A stretch of DNA of 64,000 nucleotides from Paragonimus skrjabini miyazakii (lineage: Eukaryota > Platyhelminthes > Trematoda > Plagiorchiida > Troglotrematidae). Both the position numbers and the translations under genes were made by a program. Below are positions 51,799-64,000 of the stretch, piece after piece. The notes under the pieces were generated by a model. It searched no databases. It was given only the letters and a program-made list of their open reading frames with translations, and was not told the DNA's origin. Position 1 is the stretch's first letter, and each line of letters starts with the position of its first letter. The DNA lies in contig JTDE01000277.1 of assembly GCA_014338405.1 (NCBI GenBank), forward strand, positions 96,042 through 160,041. The letters run 5' to 3'.

Positions 51799-54700
51799 AT
51801 CTATGATAAAATGTAAAAGACACGCACCGAGTGGCAGTTATTTGCCATGACGTTTAAAGTCCATACTAGGATCTGTTATCAAAAAACGATATGCATACTT
51901 TTTAAACAACACAAGGTTCCGTGCAATAGTTAAGGCAATTGCTTGGATATTATTTTAATCCGAATGGCTTGGATGTGGGCTTTGGAGTGAAGGCTAGAAC
52001 AGCGGATGTTCATTAGGTAAAAATTGGTTTCTAGTTGGTGATCACGTGCCGTACACGCACCATTAAACAGTATTCGAGTCTCAAATATAAGCTGTTGTCA
52101 GTTAAAGGCCTGCAGAAATGTTTGTTAGCCTTTTTGTAGATTCCTTTGCTTCAGTGCCCAATTCTTTTACAATACTGAGTTATGCGGGTGTGTTTGATTC
52201 GGTGAAGTCTAACATAATAAGTTGTTCTCATGTTGAACTAGTTAGATAACAATTTGTTCTTTAAAGTCAACAAAGTCTCACAAAATTGTTTTACTCTGTT
52301 TCTAAAGTACCAACTGAGGATTTTACCGGATATCTTGAAGTAACCTGTTATTTGCACTCATTTTGGCGTTTGGCGTGCGATTGAAATTACATTCAATGAC
52401 ACGACTAGCGAAAATGTTGCAGTTCTGAAGCCTGTACTCATTTACAACTATTGCGTGTTACCATCTCGTTTGTTGGTTGAAGTTTAAGTTAATTTCGAAA
52501 AGCATTTTTATATCTAAGACCACCATCACCTTTATCAGTTGGAATCTATGCCAATTCGGTAGAGAATGTGAACGTTAAAATTGAAGAAAAAATATCGAAG
52601 CACTAGGATTTGAAAAAAACCATCAAGAGAAAAACAAAACCAAATGAAAAGTATTATCTCTATAGGCTTTTTATTCTGAAACTTTCGAAACAAAGGGCTA
52701 CTCTTAGGTTTACTTATTAGTTAGAACTCATCATTAGTGCTTCCAGTCGAAAAGACAGCAGGTTGGAAGGTGTATGACAGTACGATAACCACGATCAAGT
52801 GTAGATTTTGTTTACTTCATATTAAATGAGACAATTGTAGTGCACATTGTAGACTAAAATTGAAAGATCAATACAGTAACATAGTTCATCCATGCTCACC
52901 AGTGGTGATAAGTAATCCTTGTGAATAAATATATTTCAACAATGGTAATCAAATTTACATTATACGGACATTATGTATTGTAAGCATACTGAGCCGTACG
53001 ACCCATTTCTCATATAGCCAGAAGAGTTAGTGACACCTATCAGGAAGATATAGTTCAAGTTATCTTTCTCTCGTCATCCAAAATCACCAGACCATCATCT
53101 TTTCGAATGTCTTTAAGGTACGCACATATTAAAAGCTTCTAAACAAAAATGTTAAACTTCCAAGTTTAGAACAAGTGAGCTATACATTGTGGTTGCCGAA
53201 CTAGATGCTTCGGATAGTTGTACCGATACTGAATACGTTTAGCATCATATAACCCTGGTGCTGAAACCCGGTTAAACTCTAGCCAACGCTACGTCACTTT
53301 GATGAGTGAGGTGAACAGTTTGACGGCTGCAGTGAAAATACCGCCTTTGTTGTAGACCCGTGTTGTTGCTTTGTAGTAGCTCCAGCAAGAATAACAGTTT
53401 TATGGCTGACAAACTTTGGTCGATTAGATGAAGCGCTTTGGAAAATGACGACAGATTAATGCCCTTTGATGGGATGATTGTCCTCAGTTCCGTGGGTTAC
53501 GTTTTCCACAGTGATTAGTTATTTTCATATGCCAAAGTTTTGGGTTCAGTACAGCTTATTGAGCAGCTCGGACGGTTTTTGACCCGTTTAACTCAAGTTG
53601 TGGATGAATGAGTAAATAACCATTGGAGATTGGTAGGCCTACACTGTTTCTTACAACTGCATCAAACACATACACTGTACTCACTTGAAGCCATACCTTG
53701 GTGTACTCTAACGTTTATGATCACTGCTACCCAACGTTTAATTGCAGACCGAATGTGAATACTCCAGACAACACAAAGTAATATCAAAATGCGTTTCTTA
53801 CTAACAACGATTTCGAAGTTGGATTTTTCCTGTCTGACACACTACACATCCTTGTTTACAACCGCTTAGTTCTGGTGAGTACCTCTTGGGAATTATCACT
53901 ACTAAGTAGACCAGAAAGACCGATATTCATTTGCATCTTGTCCGTCACTGCAGGAAGGGAGGAAAAACAATCACCCTAAACTTACTGTGTTATAGCTCGT
54001 CTTCTTTCCGATCAGTTGACCTGGTACACGTTACACGCGCTATCCAAGTTACCAAGAAAATTGGAGTCAATACTCCCGGCGATCGTCACCAAGCTCAAGC
54101 GATCCTAGACCACCTGAACCTACGTTACGCGCTATGTTTGTGTCATAGCTCTCTGATTAGCTGCTGTATCTGTGAGCTTCACGATATGATGTCAGTTTCG
54201 GTCTGGAAACAAGGTCACGGTTGAGAAAACACTGTGGAGTGTGACTAGAACAGATAAGTTGTTCAGCTGAAAACGTCCCTTGCCATCATATTCAATATTC
54301 TTTCTAGAGGACACATCAAACAGGTTTGTTATTGACCTGGAATAGTTTTTCCGAATGATCAACGGCACGCGGCCATTCAACTGTCAATTATCGTTTCTTA
54401 TTGGCCAGGTCAGTCATTTACCAACCTTTCGTAAACCCAATGACTCAAAGCTCAGGTTTAACCGAAGAGGCTGATATATCATCCGACTCGCGCAGTGAGC
54501 TTAACATAATACAACACAGATATATGACAACCGCTAAGCGGGAAAAATCACAACCACTGAAGCGTGTATACTAGCAAAAAACCGAAGTAACTATTTTTTA
54601 CTTCACTGAAACTTCATGACATTCGATCTATGTAACAGCAACAATTCAATGTCGCTGGTTGTAGCCTTTAGTGATAAAGGCAGAATGAAGCAAATTATGG

Positions 54701-55352
54701 TGTTGTAATGAGCCACGTATCACGTGTCAAAGGATTGAATCAAAACCTACTAAAAGATTTACAAGCCCCGCCAGGCCATGTTCCGTCGCTGTGACCCATC
54801 ACATCAAAATAGAAGGCACTAGTTCACTGTTTTACGGAAATGAATGGTTTGGAGGTTTTTAAGCCCTGTTCCAGCACAGACCACAAGTGTACAACCACAT
54901 TCCTTTACATGAAGGTAGTCCATGCTCTGGCGACGTCGGCTCGCTGGTTCAGACTTGGCATCGGAAAGGGCCTGATTCTCTTTCCACAATTAATGAAGTT
55001 TCATTCACAAGTATTGGTGGCTCCAGGTGAGCATCACACATTCCTAAATTCTTTGATATTTACATAAACCAGTAGTATCCGTCGTTGCTGCGCCTGATTA
55101 GCTGTTGTCTGCTGAGGGCGGTACATAATATTGCTGATGAGTAGGCGGGGATTTGATTAATTTCGAGCTGCATAAATGTCGGTAGAAACGTACTGAAACG
55201 AGTGAACCAGTTGCTGGTTGAATGAGTAGTAGTTAGCAAAAATCGCATAATTTATCGGTACCGAGATGTTATGAGTAACAATAATGACGAATCAATTCAT
55301 TCGAACCGGCTGAATAGATAATTAGACGGTGAATGTGTTGTTTGTGAGTGGA

Positions 55353-55598
55353 ATGGGTGTTCTTCTCACGTCCAGTCTACATGATGATCCAGAAGGACAA
55401 ACAAAAACGCTTGATAGAGGTGAACCAGCTGATACTGTCCTTCTTGATTTTCTCAAATTCCACTACAGAGTAATAGTGGTATTAGGAGTAGCAATAGCAG
55501 CAATATTAGTTGGAGTCAAATTTGCATTCATCGATTTACAAAGTGGCACCACAGATGTCCATTGTGGTATCAGCCAACGGCTTCTGCTTCTATTTTAG
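55353..55598 (+). CDS. Possible small membrane-anchored ORF or exon, unrecognised
   Basis: From ATG 55353 the frame encodes 81 residues. A hydrophilic start (DDPEGQTKTLDRGEPADT) is followed by FLKFHYRVIVVLGVAIAAIL and VGVKFAF, a clear membrane-type segment at about residues 37-62. A short tail follows. An AG at 55375-55376 (acgtccag) could be an acceptor, so this may be an exon rather than a complete gene. The charge pattern (Lys, His, Arg before the segment) suits a single-pass protein. No family is recognised, and a chance frame in AT-leaning DNA cannot be excluded. Confidence 0.25.
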   Translation: MGVLLTSSLHDDPEGQTKTLDRGEPADTVLLDFLKFHYRVIVVLGVAIAAILVGVKFAFIDLQSGTTDVHCGISQRLLLLF

Positions 55599-57117
55599 TT
55601 TTTTTCACAGTGTACAGCGTATCATTTCTCCTGTAATATATTTTGTGGAATATATCAAAATTTGGAATATAGCGGATTGTGTAACTTAGAGGTGGAATTT
55701 ACGGGTTAAGATAGACGTTGCATGCCGATGATCAACAATACCACAGATACGCTTATGCATTGACATTCGGATTGTTCCATGTATACCTCTTGAAGGCGGA
55801 TCACCGGATACCACTAACCGTGAATGAGGTGCAGGTGAGATTGTTACCTTGATTGGTCTGAATAAAAAAGCTAGTTCGGTGTTCTCGTTATTTTTCAGAC
55901 TGTCTGAAACGGTTCCCTCAGATTGTTTTCGATTATGCGCAGCTCAATAGTAAACCCTGATACTAAATATAACATCACACCTGATGGTCCTTAACTTGTG
56001 AATGACATCGGCTGTCTTGGGGAGAAATCGGGGACAGCTGGAAAGCAAGTTACCACACTTTGTTCATTGCCATATCTAAATGGGATGCATGAACATAAAC
56101 AATTCTTGGTGCCCTACCAACCAGCCAGTGATGGTTAAAAAGAGCTTACCAACTCTTCCATCTAAATTATTATCCGTTAGGAAAGGTGTTTCCATTTAGT
56201 TCAAATACGGAAGAACGTGTTGAATCTGCAGCATCAGAGGAGAAGCTTATCTTGCAAATGACAGTTTTGATATCGGGATACATTTGGCTTGTAACAGCTC
56301 ACAGCAGTCTGTGGTGACGTCATCCTTAGATTGACTCAAGTAGAAAATTTATCACAAGCATTCGTAACAACAATTCAAAGATTCACATCGTTTGACCAAC
56401 AAAATAATTACACGGATTAATGGCATGCTCATAATGTCGTCGTTTGCAACATACTGATGTAAATTTGTAATACTTATGCTAGACTGTGGTCAAGTCTCTC
56501 TTCCGCCGATTTTCATCCTAAGCATACTGATTACGGTTTCATCCATTCTAGTCCTCCAAAACTAGAATCATCTAACGATCTTTCTTTTCTTCCGACCCTC
56601 TGGTACACTGAGCTCCTGCTAGTTTGTAAATATAAATCCAACTAATCCCACAGTAGCCAATGGAGATCTCGAAGAAGATTTTCTCAGTTTGTTCGTGTTA
56701 GACGTTTCGTTATCGACAATATGTGTATTAATTTGGTAATTTCAGCAACCGTTGTACCATGATTCAACTAGTCTAAGTACCCGTGTTGATAACGCACACC
56801 TAGTGTCCCCGCTCAGGAAAACGCCCTGATGAGAGGTCTGTTTCATAAACAGAGGGATATCAACACATGCAACACGTATATTGTCGTTTTAATCAACTTG
56901 ACTCGATCAAACCAAAATTTTGTCAGCCTTCATAAAATAACAACGATAACCTGTAGCCTGAGTGTTGAAACAAAATGTCATTACGATGTCACTCTGCACG
57001 GAAAAAACAGATAACATGTACATCACACTGATTTTCACTTCATAAATGAGTCTGAAGACAGATAACATTCACAACTAATATTTTCCAATTCTTCAAAGAA
57101 AAAACAGTGTCACTTAT

Positions 57118-57123
57118 TTTATT
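57118..57123 (-). terminator. Candidate polyadenylation signal AATAAA
   Basis: AATAAA on the minus strand, about 140 bases past the stop codon of the possible terminal exon at 57265-57459. The hexamer is common by chance in AT-leaning DNA, so it supports the exon only weakly. Confidence 0.25.
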
Positions 57124-57264
57124 TGCCACCTTCATGCAGAATATCGTGGCTTATGCTAATCTTTATACTGATTCAAAAATCCTGCAAATTCCAGAAGGTA
57201 ACCTCATCATCCTGTGCGAAAACGAATGTGGCTACTGACACAGTTCTTTAATAGGCCTCACACA

Positions 57265-57459
57265 TCAAACCATTGTATCCCAAAAACGTGATATGACTTC
57301 ATCTACTTTTTCGTTAATCAGCTTAACTGACATGGGACTGTATAAGTCATTGACACATTCAGTCATTTGCCTCCTAACATATTCAGCGTTGTAGGTGTGG
57401 AAACTACCGCCAGGTTTCCAAATAGCTTCCTGATCGTATGAATGATTCCATATCTCTCT
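57265..57459 (-). CDS. Possible terminal exon of an unrecognised minus-strand gene
   Basis: On the minus strand a CGCTTTCAG acceptor is followed by a 64-codon frame: REIWNHSYDQEAIWKPGGSF, then HTYNAEYVRRQMTECVNDLY, then SPMSVKLINEKVDEV, ending in ISRFWDTMV and TGA at 57267-57265. The frame is also open further up to ATG 57543 (preceded by an in-frame TAA), so a 92-residue single-exon ORF is the alternative. An AATAAA signal lies on the same strand at 57123-57118, about 140 bases after the stop. The balanced composition with Trp, His and Cys looks like a real protein end, but I know no family for it. If real, it is a gene nested in or upstream of the NOS1AP homologue, on the same strand. Confidence 0.4.
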   Translation of the reverse strand, partial: REIWNHSYDQEAIWKPGGSFHTYNAEYVRRQMTECVNDLYSPMSVKLINEKVDEVISRFWDTMV

Positions 57460-60400
57460 CTGAAAGCGTTCAACGCGTATGTTAATACAGAAAACCATGT
57501 TTAAAAAAGATTTTCCAATGGTGCTTCTCTGAACCGTCCTCATTCTTTATCTCAAGCTTTCTGAGCAGTTATCTTCGACGTGATCGAAAGTAAAATGGAG
57601 TTGTTGTCGTTTCGCCGGTTTAGAACATTTGTATTTGCTTCTAAGCTCCGGAATAAACCTTTTCAGGTATATACAAATGGACGTGTATAAAAGTATGGGG
57701 GGCAGACAAGCGAAAATGACAGACGTGAATCCGTTTAACTAGAGAACACAATGGTAGCGGACAACGGGGTTACGGTAACCTAGGTTCTAAATTGATTTGG
57801 TTTGTAACATAATAAACGGAATTAAGCGCACTAGACTGATGAACATGTTACATTCAGGGACGCATGAGGGTTCCCTCTTTTGCACAAGGTGGCCTAGAAT
57901 GTCGTGCTTATTGATAAACAGCATTCCTAGTTGACAAATTTTCTTGCAATAAGTATTACTGCAGTAAGAGAACCCGAGAAGATCTGTTTAGTCAACCTCT
58001 TAGTCATTGGGTAGAAGCTGAGGGTGTATGTGAAATTGTTCGACTGAAACGACTGGATAAAACTAACAGACCAGCTGTCAACAGCAACGTAATAAGACGG
58101 TCTTCCCCCTAGTCCCTGAGATCTAGCAATGACCACCTTGTGCTTTGACGGTTGGGCCTCCAATAATATTTCCGCCATTCAAATGGGCATTCCCCAACCG
58201 CCAATAGAGGCGGCAAAATTCGTTCGTTTGCGTTTATTTGCTCCTCATGCAAAACCATCTGCTTTTTATTGGATGGTACGCACAAAGCCGATTGTCAGCT
58301 TCATAGAAGAAAGATGATATTTTCTACGCACTATGCTATCCATGTCATGAGCCCATGGACAAAGTGTACATTTCATATGAACAAAAATGGATTTGTTCGT
58401 CGTTGTAAGTTATCTGCTTTAACAAGTAGTGAACGTTCTTGATCAGAATGTCGTTCCGATATTTTTGTGTAAGATCACTTGGTCAAGTTAGTGTCTCATT
58501 AGTGGCCCAGCTTTCCAGATATCGATGGGACAGCTGCACGCAATCGACCGTGAATGGTTTTGAGGGAACAACTAGCGAATGACCAGCTTCAGCTCCCTTA
58601 TTCGACTTGTTGTCAATACATTCGTCTTGTCGTAGTGAAAGTAGTTGACAGTGGTCGTATTATCCCTAAGAATGTATGATGAATTTGATCAATCTGGAAA
58701 GCAGTGGATCAGTGGCAAACAAATGAGAAAATCACTAAAAATCCATTATGCTTGGATGAAAAAGTGGAGGTTTATAGGATTAAAATAATTGAATGTGGGC
58801 AGAACAGAAGGGTGGTGACAAATGAATTTGCAAGCAAGGTCACTTTAACGATAGAGGATATGCATGTCTCTTATATGGATCCCTAGGAGCATGTCCAGTT
58901 TTCGTAGGATTTTGAGATGGGAAGACACCGAATTGACCACAGTACTATTGACACTACACCATTTTTGATGTTGCTAGTAAAACGTAACCCCACTTCTCGA
59001 CTTCTCTACGGAGAGACCAATAAGATGACTTTTTATACAGCTATCAGGTGGCATGTGAAACAATCGTTAGGCGAAAGCTACTTGATTTGTTAAGATCAGT
59101 CTGTAGGTAGCTTTCACCTAGTCTACGTCGTGCGGCCCAGCATCCATATGGGTTTGGATTTAGCTGTAGGACATGTCACTACTGCCCAATGTTTGCATTT
59201 GCGAATAGGTACCTATTTAGTGCATAACTTGGAAAGTATGCTTGCTTTAAATTAACCAACGCGTATCGCATACTTTTACTTTTGTAGTGTGCAGGTGATG
59301 GGGAGACTGAGTGATCAGGAGAATCCGTCCTGCTGTGATCAACCACTGGATAAACTTTGGCATTCACTGAAAGACTACACTGATGTGTCGCGAGTATGAA
59401 TATTAGCATTTTAACAGTAAAGATTGGACTGAAATAATGGACTTCAAACCTCCCTATTGATTAATGGAAGAGAGAGTAGCTCTGTTTGGATTATTTACGA
59501 ATATTCATTCCGGTGATCCTACCGCAACTGTTCGTATTATGAGTATGCAAATATGGTTTGAGTGTTTTAAAACTAAATGTAATCCCATAAGCACCTGCCT
59601 TCTGGAAGATTTACCACTCTATTGAGTACTATTTTCTGTTGTCCACCAGTTTGTTTTTTCTGGAAGAAGTAAGGTCTTGCTTGTAGCAACCTGGGTGGGC
59701 TTTTTATTTTACGTCACGCTAGTACGTCAACAAAATTTACCAATCCAAAGTAAACTCCTCACGAAATACACAGACTCTGATGAACTTTAATTCATTCATT
59801 TACCTTGGGAAGAGGTGTGTCGTTTTGTTGCTACTCTGAAGTATTCAACAGTTCAATTATCCTTGCCAGTTCAATATGTCAAGTGCATACCATATTTTTA
59901 ATTGAGTCCATGATGGTGTGCGTGTACAGTCGGTGATGAAGCTTTGAATGTAGAGTCAAAATGAGACAAGTGTCATATAACATACCCTCGGAAATGAGGA
60001 AATAAATGGTGCCAATGACTAACATGAAAGCGCTACCCCCCAGCGACAAGAACTGGATTAATTTTATTGATGCATATAGTGAAATGGCAACCATAATAAT
60101 CTTACAATGCACTTTCACGTTTGTAACAATTTTTACGTGGTAATTTTAACTAAACCAAATTAATTTACCTTGTGAAAACAACAAGTTTTTCAACTGTATG
60201 AACTAACTCATTTATTATGTGACTCGGAAACTGAACGTTTCTGAGCAAGCAATTCAAAATAAACTATGTCAACCATGTAGTTGCAATAAAACTTATAGAT
60301 GATCGCAGTAATCGTAATGCTATAGTCCTTCCGCTATTTTTTCAAAAATCATTAGACTCAAGTCTCAGTCTTGTTGGGATTGATGTGCTTCCACTTCCTA

Positions 60401-62017
60401 GATCAGAAGTTGGATTTCAGCATACATTCTAATGAGACAACTGTGTTAACTTCTACTCTCTAGACTCCGAAATAGACAAGGCAAAACTACCATATGTAGC
60501 CGTTCAACCAGCTTCCATCTGTGAATGGTGCTTTGGCCATCTTATGAGAATTCACTCTAAGGTTCAATGCCCGGTTACAAATGACAGACGCAGGGTTCCA
60601 AACTATGCTTGATGTCTTTCTGATACAGCGAAAAAACTTTCAGTTTGCCATGCTGGAGCAGTTAGCAGGTCGAGATACGTACTTCTGGCAACTATTAAGG
60701 CATTTTGGAAATACCATGAACAGCGTTGGAATCAATCGTTTGCATGATTTATCTACCAACTACTTCATTAGCATGGTCTGTTTTGTTAACTTGATCCAGA
60801 TGGATCGGTTACGATACCCCATACTTAGGGTTATAAGTTTCAATTTAATTATCTAACTCCTCGAGAAAGCGAGCGGAATAATTGGTGGGCGCTTACCAGG
60901 TAAAAGTTTCACTCATGAGCTAATGATAGATAAAGGCAAGTAGTACTGGTTGTTTTGAAAACCGTATTTCAGTCAGTTGGTGATGGTGTAAAGTGAGTTG
61001 AAATTAACCCAGTGTAACTTCACTTCAGGCAACATCTACAACCGGTTGGATACATATGTCAGAAATGACCTAATCACATTGGAACATTAAACTGCGTAGA
61101 AGTTCATTTTTTACCGTTTCAGTTAGTCAACCATTTGCGCGTTTCGGTAACAAATTAGACAATACATTTTTACTGTTGTTCACAAGTCTCGTTCATAACC
61201 AAATTATAGCGAATTAAACTGAATTTAAATGGCTTAATAATATTGAACATCTAAACCAACCTAACAGAAATGTGTACGTTTAACTGTTTTTGCAGTATGT
61301 TTTAATGAGGAGTAACTAAGTAATCGATGAAAATGTAAATGTGTTAATTTTAAAAAAAACCAGCTGCATTTAACATAGAATTCTTCTGCGAAAGAGGCTG
61401 CTTGAACAATCACCCGTTTGGTAGTCTCTCTTGGAGGATTACCATTGTTTGTGAAACCATTTATTTCGTTCAACGTAGAACTGAATAAAATTTCAAATTT
61501 TTGGACATTTTTTATTCGAACATGCAGTCTTTCTGTTAACTATGAAGCTATCTACGTTCCATTAAACAAAACTGCAGTGTGAAGGTACCTTTGAATTGAT
61601 GGAAACCATGAACGGTACTCAAAAGCACACATATTAAAACAACTTTGTTCTGTTTGATATTGGAACACTCTATACTAAAGCCTACTCTTAGAACTTGTCG
61701 GTGACACATTCGATCGGTTCGAGTTTTAGTAGCTTGATATCTTTGTTGATTTGAGCAAAATTGACAATTCACGTTTTGGTATTTCTTCGATGCACGAATG
61801 TTTTGAAAGATTTTAATGACTGGCAAATAAACAATTTATCGATCGAACCATCTTTGAATTTAACGTCTTGAAACGTTTCATACCAAAACTTGAACATGAT
61901 TGCACGAAGATTATTGTTTGTGGTAGGTTTTTCTAGTACTGTCTATATGTACTCCCGATTTTTAATCGGATATTCAACAGTTGATCATTACTCACAAGCG
62001 AAAGTGGTTGAGCGTTC

Positions 62018-62200
62018 ACATATGATAATTCGGTCGTGCCTAACGTGAGGTCAATGGCGCAGTGATAAACACGGTTGCCNNNNNNNNNNNNNNNNNNNNN
62101 NNNNNNNNNNNNNNNNNNNNNNNNNNNNNNNNNNNNNNNNNNNNNNNNNNNNNNNNNNNNNNNNNNNNNNNNNNNNNNNGAAACTCGAGTCTAGTGCTTC
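62018..62200 (+). repeat. tRNA-derived SINE copy containing an assembly gap
   Basis: Before the gap: tatgataattcggtcgtgcct and gtgaggtcaatggcgcagtg, aligned with 31200-31245. The A box TGGCGCAGTGA (62055-62065) and ggttgcc are included. After the gap: gaaactcgagtctagtgc, the tail seen at 49.4 and 0.5 kb. Both ends of the same family therefore flank the Ns, with the B box hidden in the gap. Confidence 0.7.
62080..62179. other. Assembly gap (100 N)
   Basis: Exactly 100 Ns. Unlike the other two gaps, it falls inside a recognisable repeat, which probably caused the break. Confidence 0.99.
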
Positions 62201-64000
62201 TTTTCGAAAGGGGCCGACTAGAAAGTCTATGGGGATGCGACAGCTGCGATCAATTGTGGGTGATGTTCCACTTGAAAGTTGATCGTTATGTTATTCCGGT
62301 GACACTCAGGTCTCCACACACAAATGTGAAATTCACCTTTGTGATAAACAATAACGGGCTGTAGAAATTTCGGGATGTATTTAAGCAATGACAAAGTGAA
62401 TTACATGACATACAAAATAATAGCAATTCGCGTTTTAAACACTTTCGAGTGGAGGTGAACCACATCTAGCTACTCACATAGAAAAATCAACCGTTTCACG
62501 GATTGCTTTATAAGGACAGGGATGTTCAACCGAGTGTGTGCTTTTGATAATTCATCCTTAGGCAGGTGCAGCTGTACATAAAATCGATAGAGTTAGATAC
62601 AGCAGGCGACCGGACCCATTCTAGAGAAATAACGTAACTGATTAATTACTCAGCAACGCTTCTATTGTTCCGTTCCGTCATGTTGATTCGCTAGTTAAAC
62701 CATGCACGTTAGTCATTGATTCGATCAAATCGAGATCTCAATAGGCGCGACGCCTGAGAAAATCGTTTTTGATAACAAAATATCGCGTTGGATGTCCCGA
62801 AGCCAACAGCATCTGTGGTGCAGTGTTCTGGCGTGCGGTAGACCATTGGAAACATTTGACTAATGTTAACCTGATACTTATTTCCGACCAGATGATCTGG
62901 GCAATGTTGTCGACCGATCATGCCTGAACTTGCTCCAACCAACATGACTCGTTTTTTACGATTTATTCGATCTTGCTTATCGTAACGCGTGAGTTGAGCC
63001 AAGACTAGTCGGCTTATTATGTCGCCGCTTGATGGAGTATTCCACCTGCCTATTGCTTTATCCATTTTCTAGTTCCTCCACCTATACTGAGCTCCTGCGG
63101 GTCAACTGACGTTGTACACCTGCTTCAAAAAATGAAATACCTGAAAGAAATTTTCTCACAATTTGCATTTTATTATGAATGTGTATTACTGCATTCACAA
63201 ACTACGGTCAGACTATCACACCGTCGTTCACTGCTGATTGTATGCAATAATAGCGAAACTCAAATCTAATCTTTTCTTACGAACTGGATCGGTCGAAATT
63301 TTTATCCGTATGGGGGGATTGTGATCGGATGTCGGTTCTGTTTGTTTTGAAATAACTACACCATGGTTGTAGTTATACTGTTACCCCTAACAAATTGCTA
63401 AGTCTGAATATCCCGAAAAATAGAATAGGACTAGCCCCGCCTTAGTTGTTGCGTCCCCCATTTTATAAGCTGACGCTTGCTCAAAAGTCGTGGGTGAGAT
63501 TACACGGTTTACGTTCTATTTAACCTGAAACAACTGTCTACTAATTTGTTCGCGGTAGTTAACTACATGACGAAACCTTTCTCAGTTCATCTGGTGATCG
63601 TGACACATGTTTACTATGTTGAAAATGAACCAAAAATGGCTGATGGATTTCAGACTATGAAGACAGGAAGTGTATCAGGTAAGAAAGATGATATACACAC
63701 CCTTGCAACGCGAATGACTACGACAATGTAGCTTAATGGGTGCATGACAAGACTATCATTTTGGCGTTTGCATACAGTTTTTAAGTCCCATTTATTAGCT
63801 TGTATTGTGCTGGTATTGCTTACCTGCTGTTTGGTCGTTCTACAAGATAAAAAACAAGGACAAGACTCTTGTCAACCTATATTTAAGTGGAAACCATGCG
63901 TATATTCACGTCAAAGATTGTGCCATTACACTTCGTTTTCATTTGGCAATTGCTCACTCGATTCTATTGGACAAAGTATCGTTTTCTGTTGTTTGCGATA

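Larger units (their letters stand above)
43515..57264. other. Upstream intron of the NOS1AP homologue, no gene seen
   Basis: The exons for the first part of the PTB domain should lie here or beyond the right edge. I looked for the reverse complement of the conserved VEIVAAMRR segment and found no match. Only short open frames, a SINE-like copy (49405-49520), a gap (51699-51798) and a short membrane-type ORF (55353-55598) stand out. Confidence 0.4.
57544..64000. other. Right flank, no assignable gene
   Basis: Open frames here (for example 58129-58317, 60581-60856 on plus and 62709-63065 on minus) have no recognisable domain and lack clear splice or start context. A SINE copy containing an assembly gap lies at 62018-62200. 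A faint SINE-tail-like stretch (aagactgagacttgagtcta, minus) is near 60355-60385. The promoter and first exons of the minus-strand NOS1AP homologue could lie to the right of the window. Confidence 0.35.

Noticed and set aside
62709..63065. 118-codon minus-strand frame
   Set aside because: Looked at as a possible oxidoreductase (LVGASSG resembles a nucleotide-binding turn), but no further motif follows and the rest is unlike any family I know.

Overview
The window looks like part of a flatworm genome, most likely a trematode (fluke). Genes are sparse and split into small exons with GT-AG introns. Decayed retroelements fill the space between exons. Three runs of exactly 100 Ns mark scaffold gaps. 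The trematode call is an inference from the mix of element types: an RTE-like LINE, GIY-YIG-bearing Penelope-like elements and a tRNA-derived SINE. No species is claimed.

The one host gene I recognise lies on the minus strand. It is a homologue of NOS1AP/CAPON (the carboxyl-terminal PDZ ligand of neuronal nitric oxide synthase; C. elegans DYC-1), and four of its exons are visible. From 5' to 3' they are 43422-43514 (middle of the PTB domain), 14239-14347 (PTB core), 9234-10362 (PTB end plus a long Ser/Arg/Lys-rich region) and 3856-3992 (downstream exon supported by splice phase). The N-terminal PTB exons, one PTB exon of roughly 74 bp expected between 43.4 and 14.3 kb, and the C-terminal end were not found. 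The gene spans at least 39.6 kb here and probably runs past both edges.

The introns carry the mobile DNA. In the 14.3-43.4 kb intron there is an RTE-like non-LTR retrotransposon at about 16254-20094, carrying an apurinic endonuclease and a reverse transcriptase. It has stops and frameshifts and is flanked by a 13-bp direct repeat that fits a target-site duplication. The same intron holds Penelope-like remnants at about 20.46, 23.24 and 31.9 kb, a CR1-like endonuclease scrap at 27.2 kb and a possible second RTE scrap at 26.2 kb. A further Penelope-like remnant lies at 11.69 kb in the 10.4-14.2 kb intron. Every element whose coding strand I can read is on the plus strand, antisense to the host gene.

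Other repeats include copies of a short tRNA-derived SINE family (about 0.5, 23.1, 31.2, 33.6, 49.4 and 62.0 kb), one of which contains an assembly gap. There is also a 250-bp inverted pair (5.7 and 7.75 kb) and a 130-bp direct pair (35.6 and 37.8 kb).

Less certain coding signals are a two-exon open frame at 22125-22724 with an internal TGA, a possible terminal exon with a polyadenylation signal on the minus strand at 57265-57459, and a short plus-strand ORF with a membrane segment at 55353-55598. None of these could be assigned a family. I found no CRISPR array, rRNA, clear functional tRNA or bacterial-type operon, and nothing I would call a new biological system.
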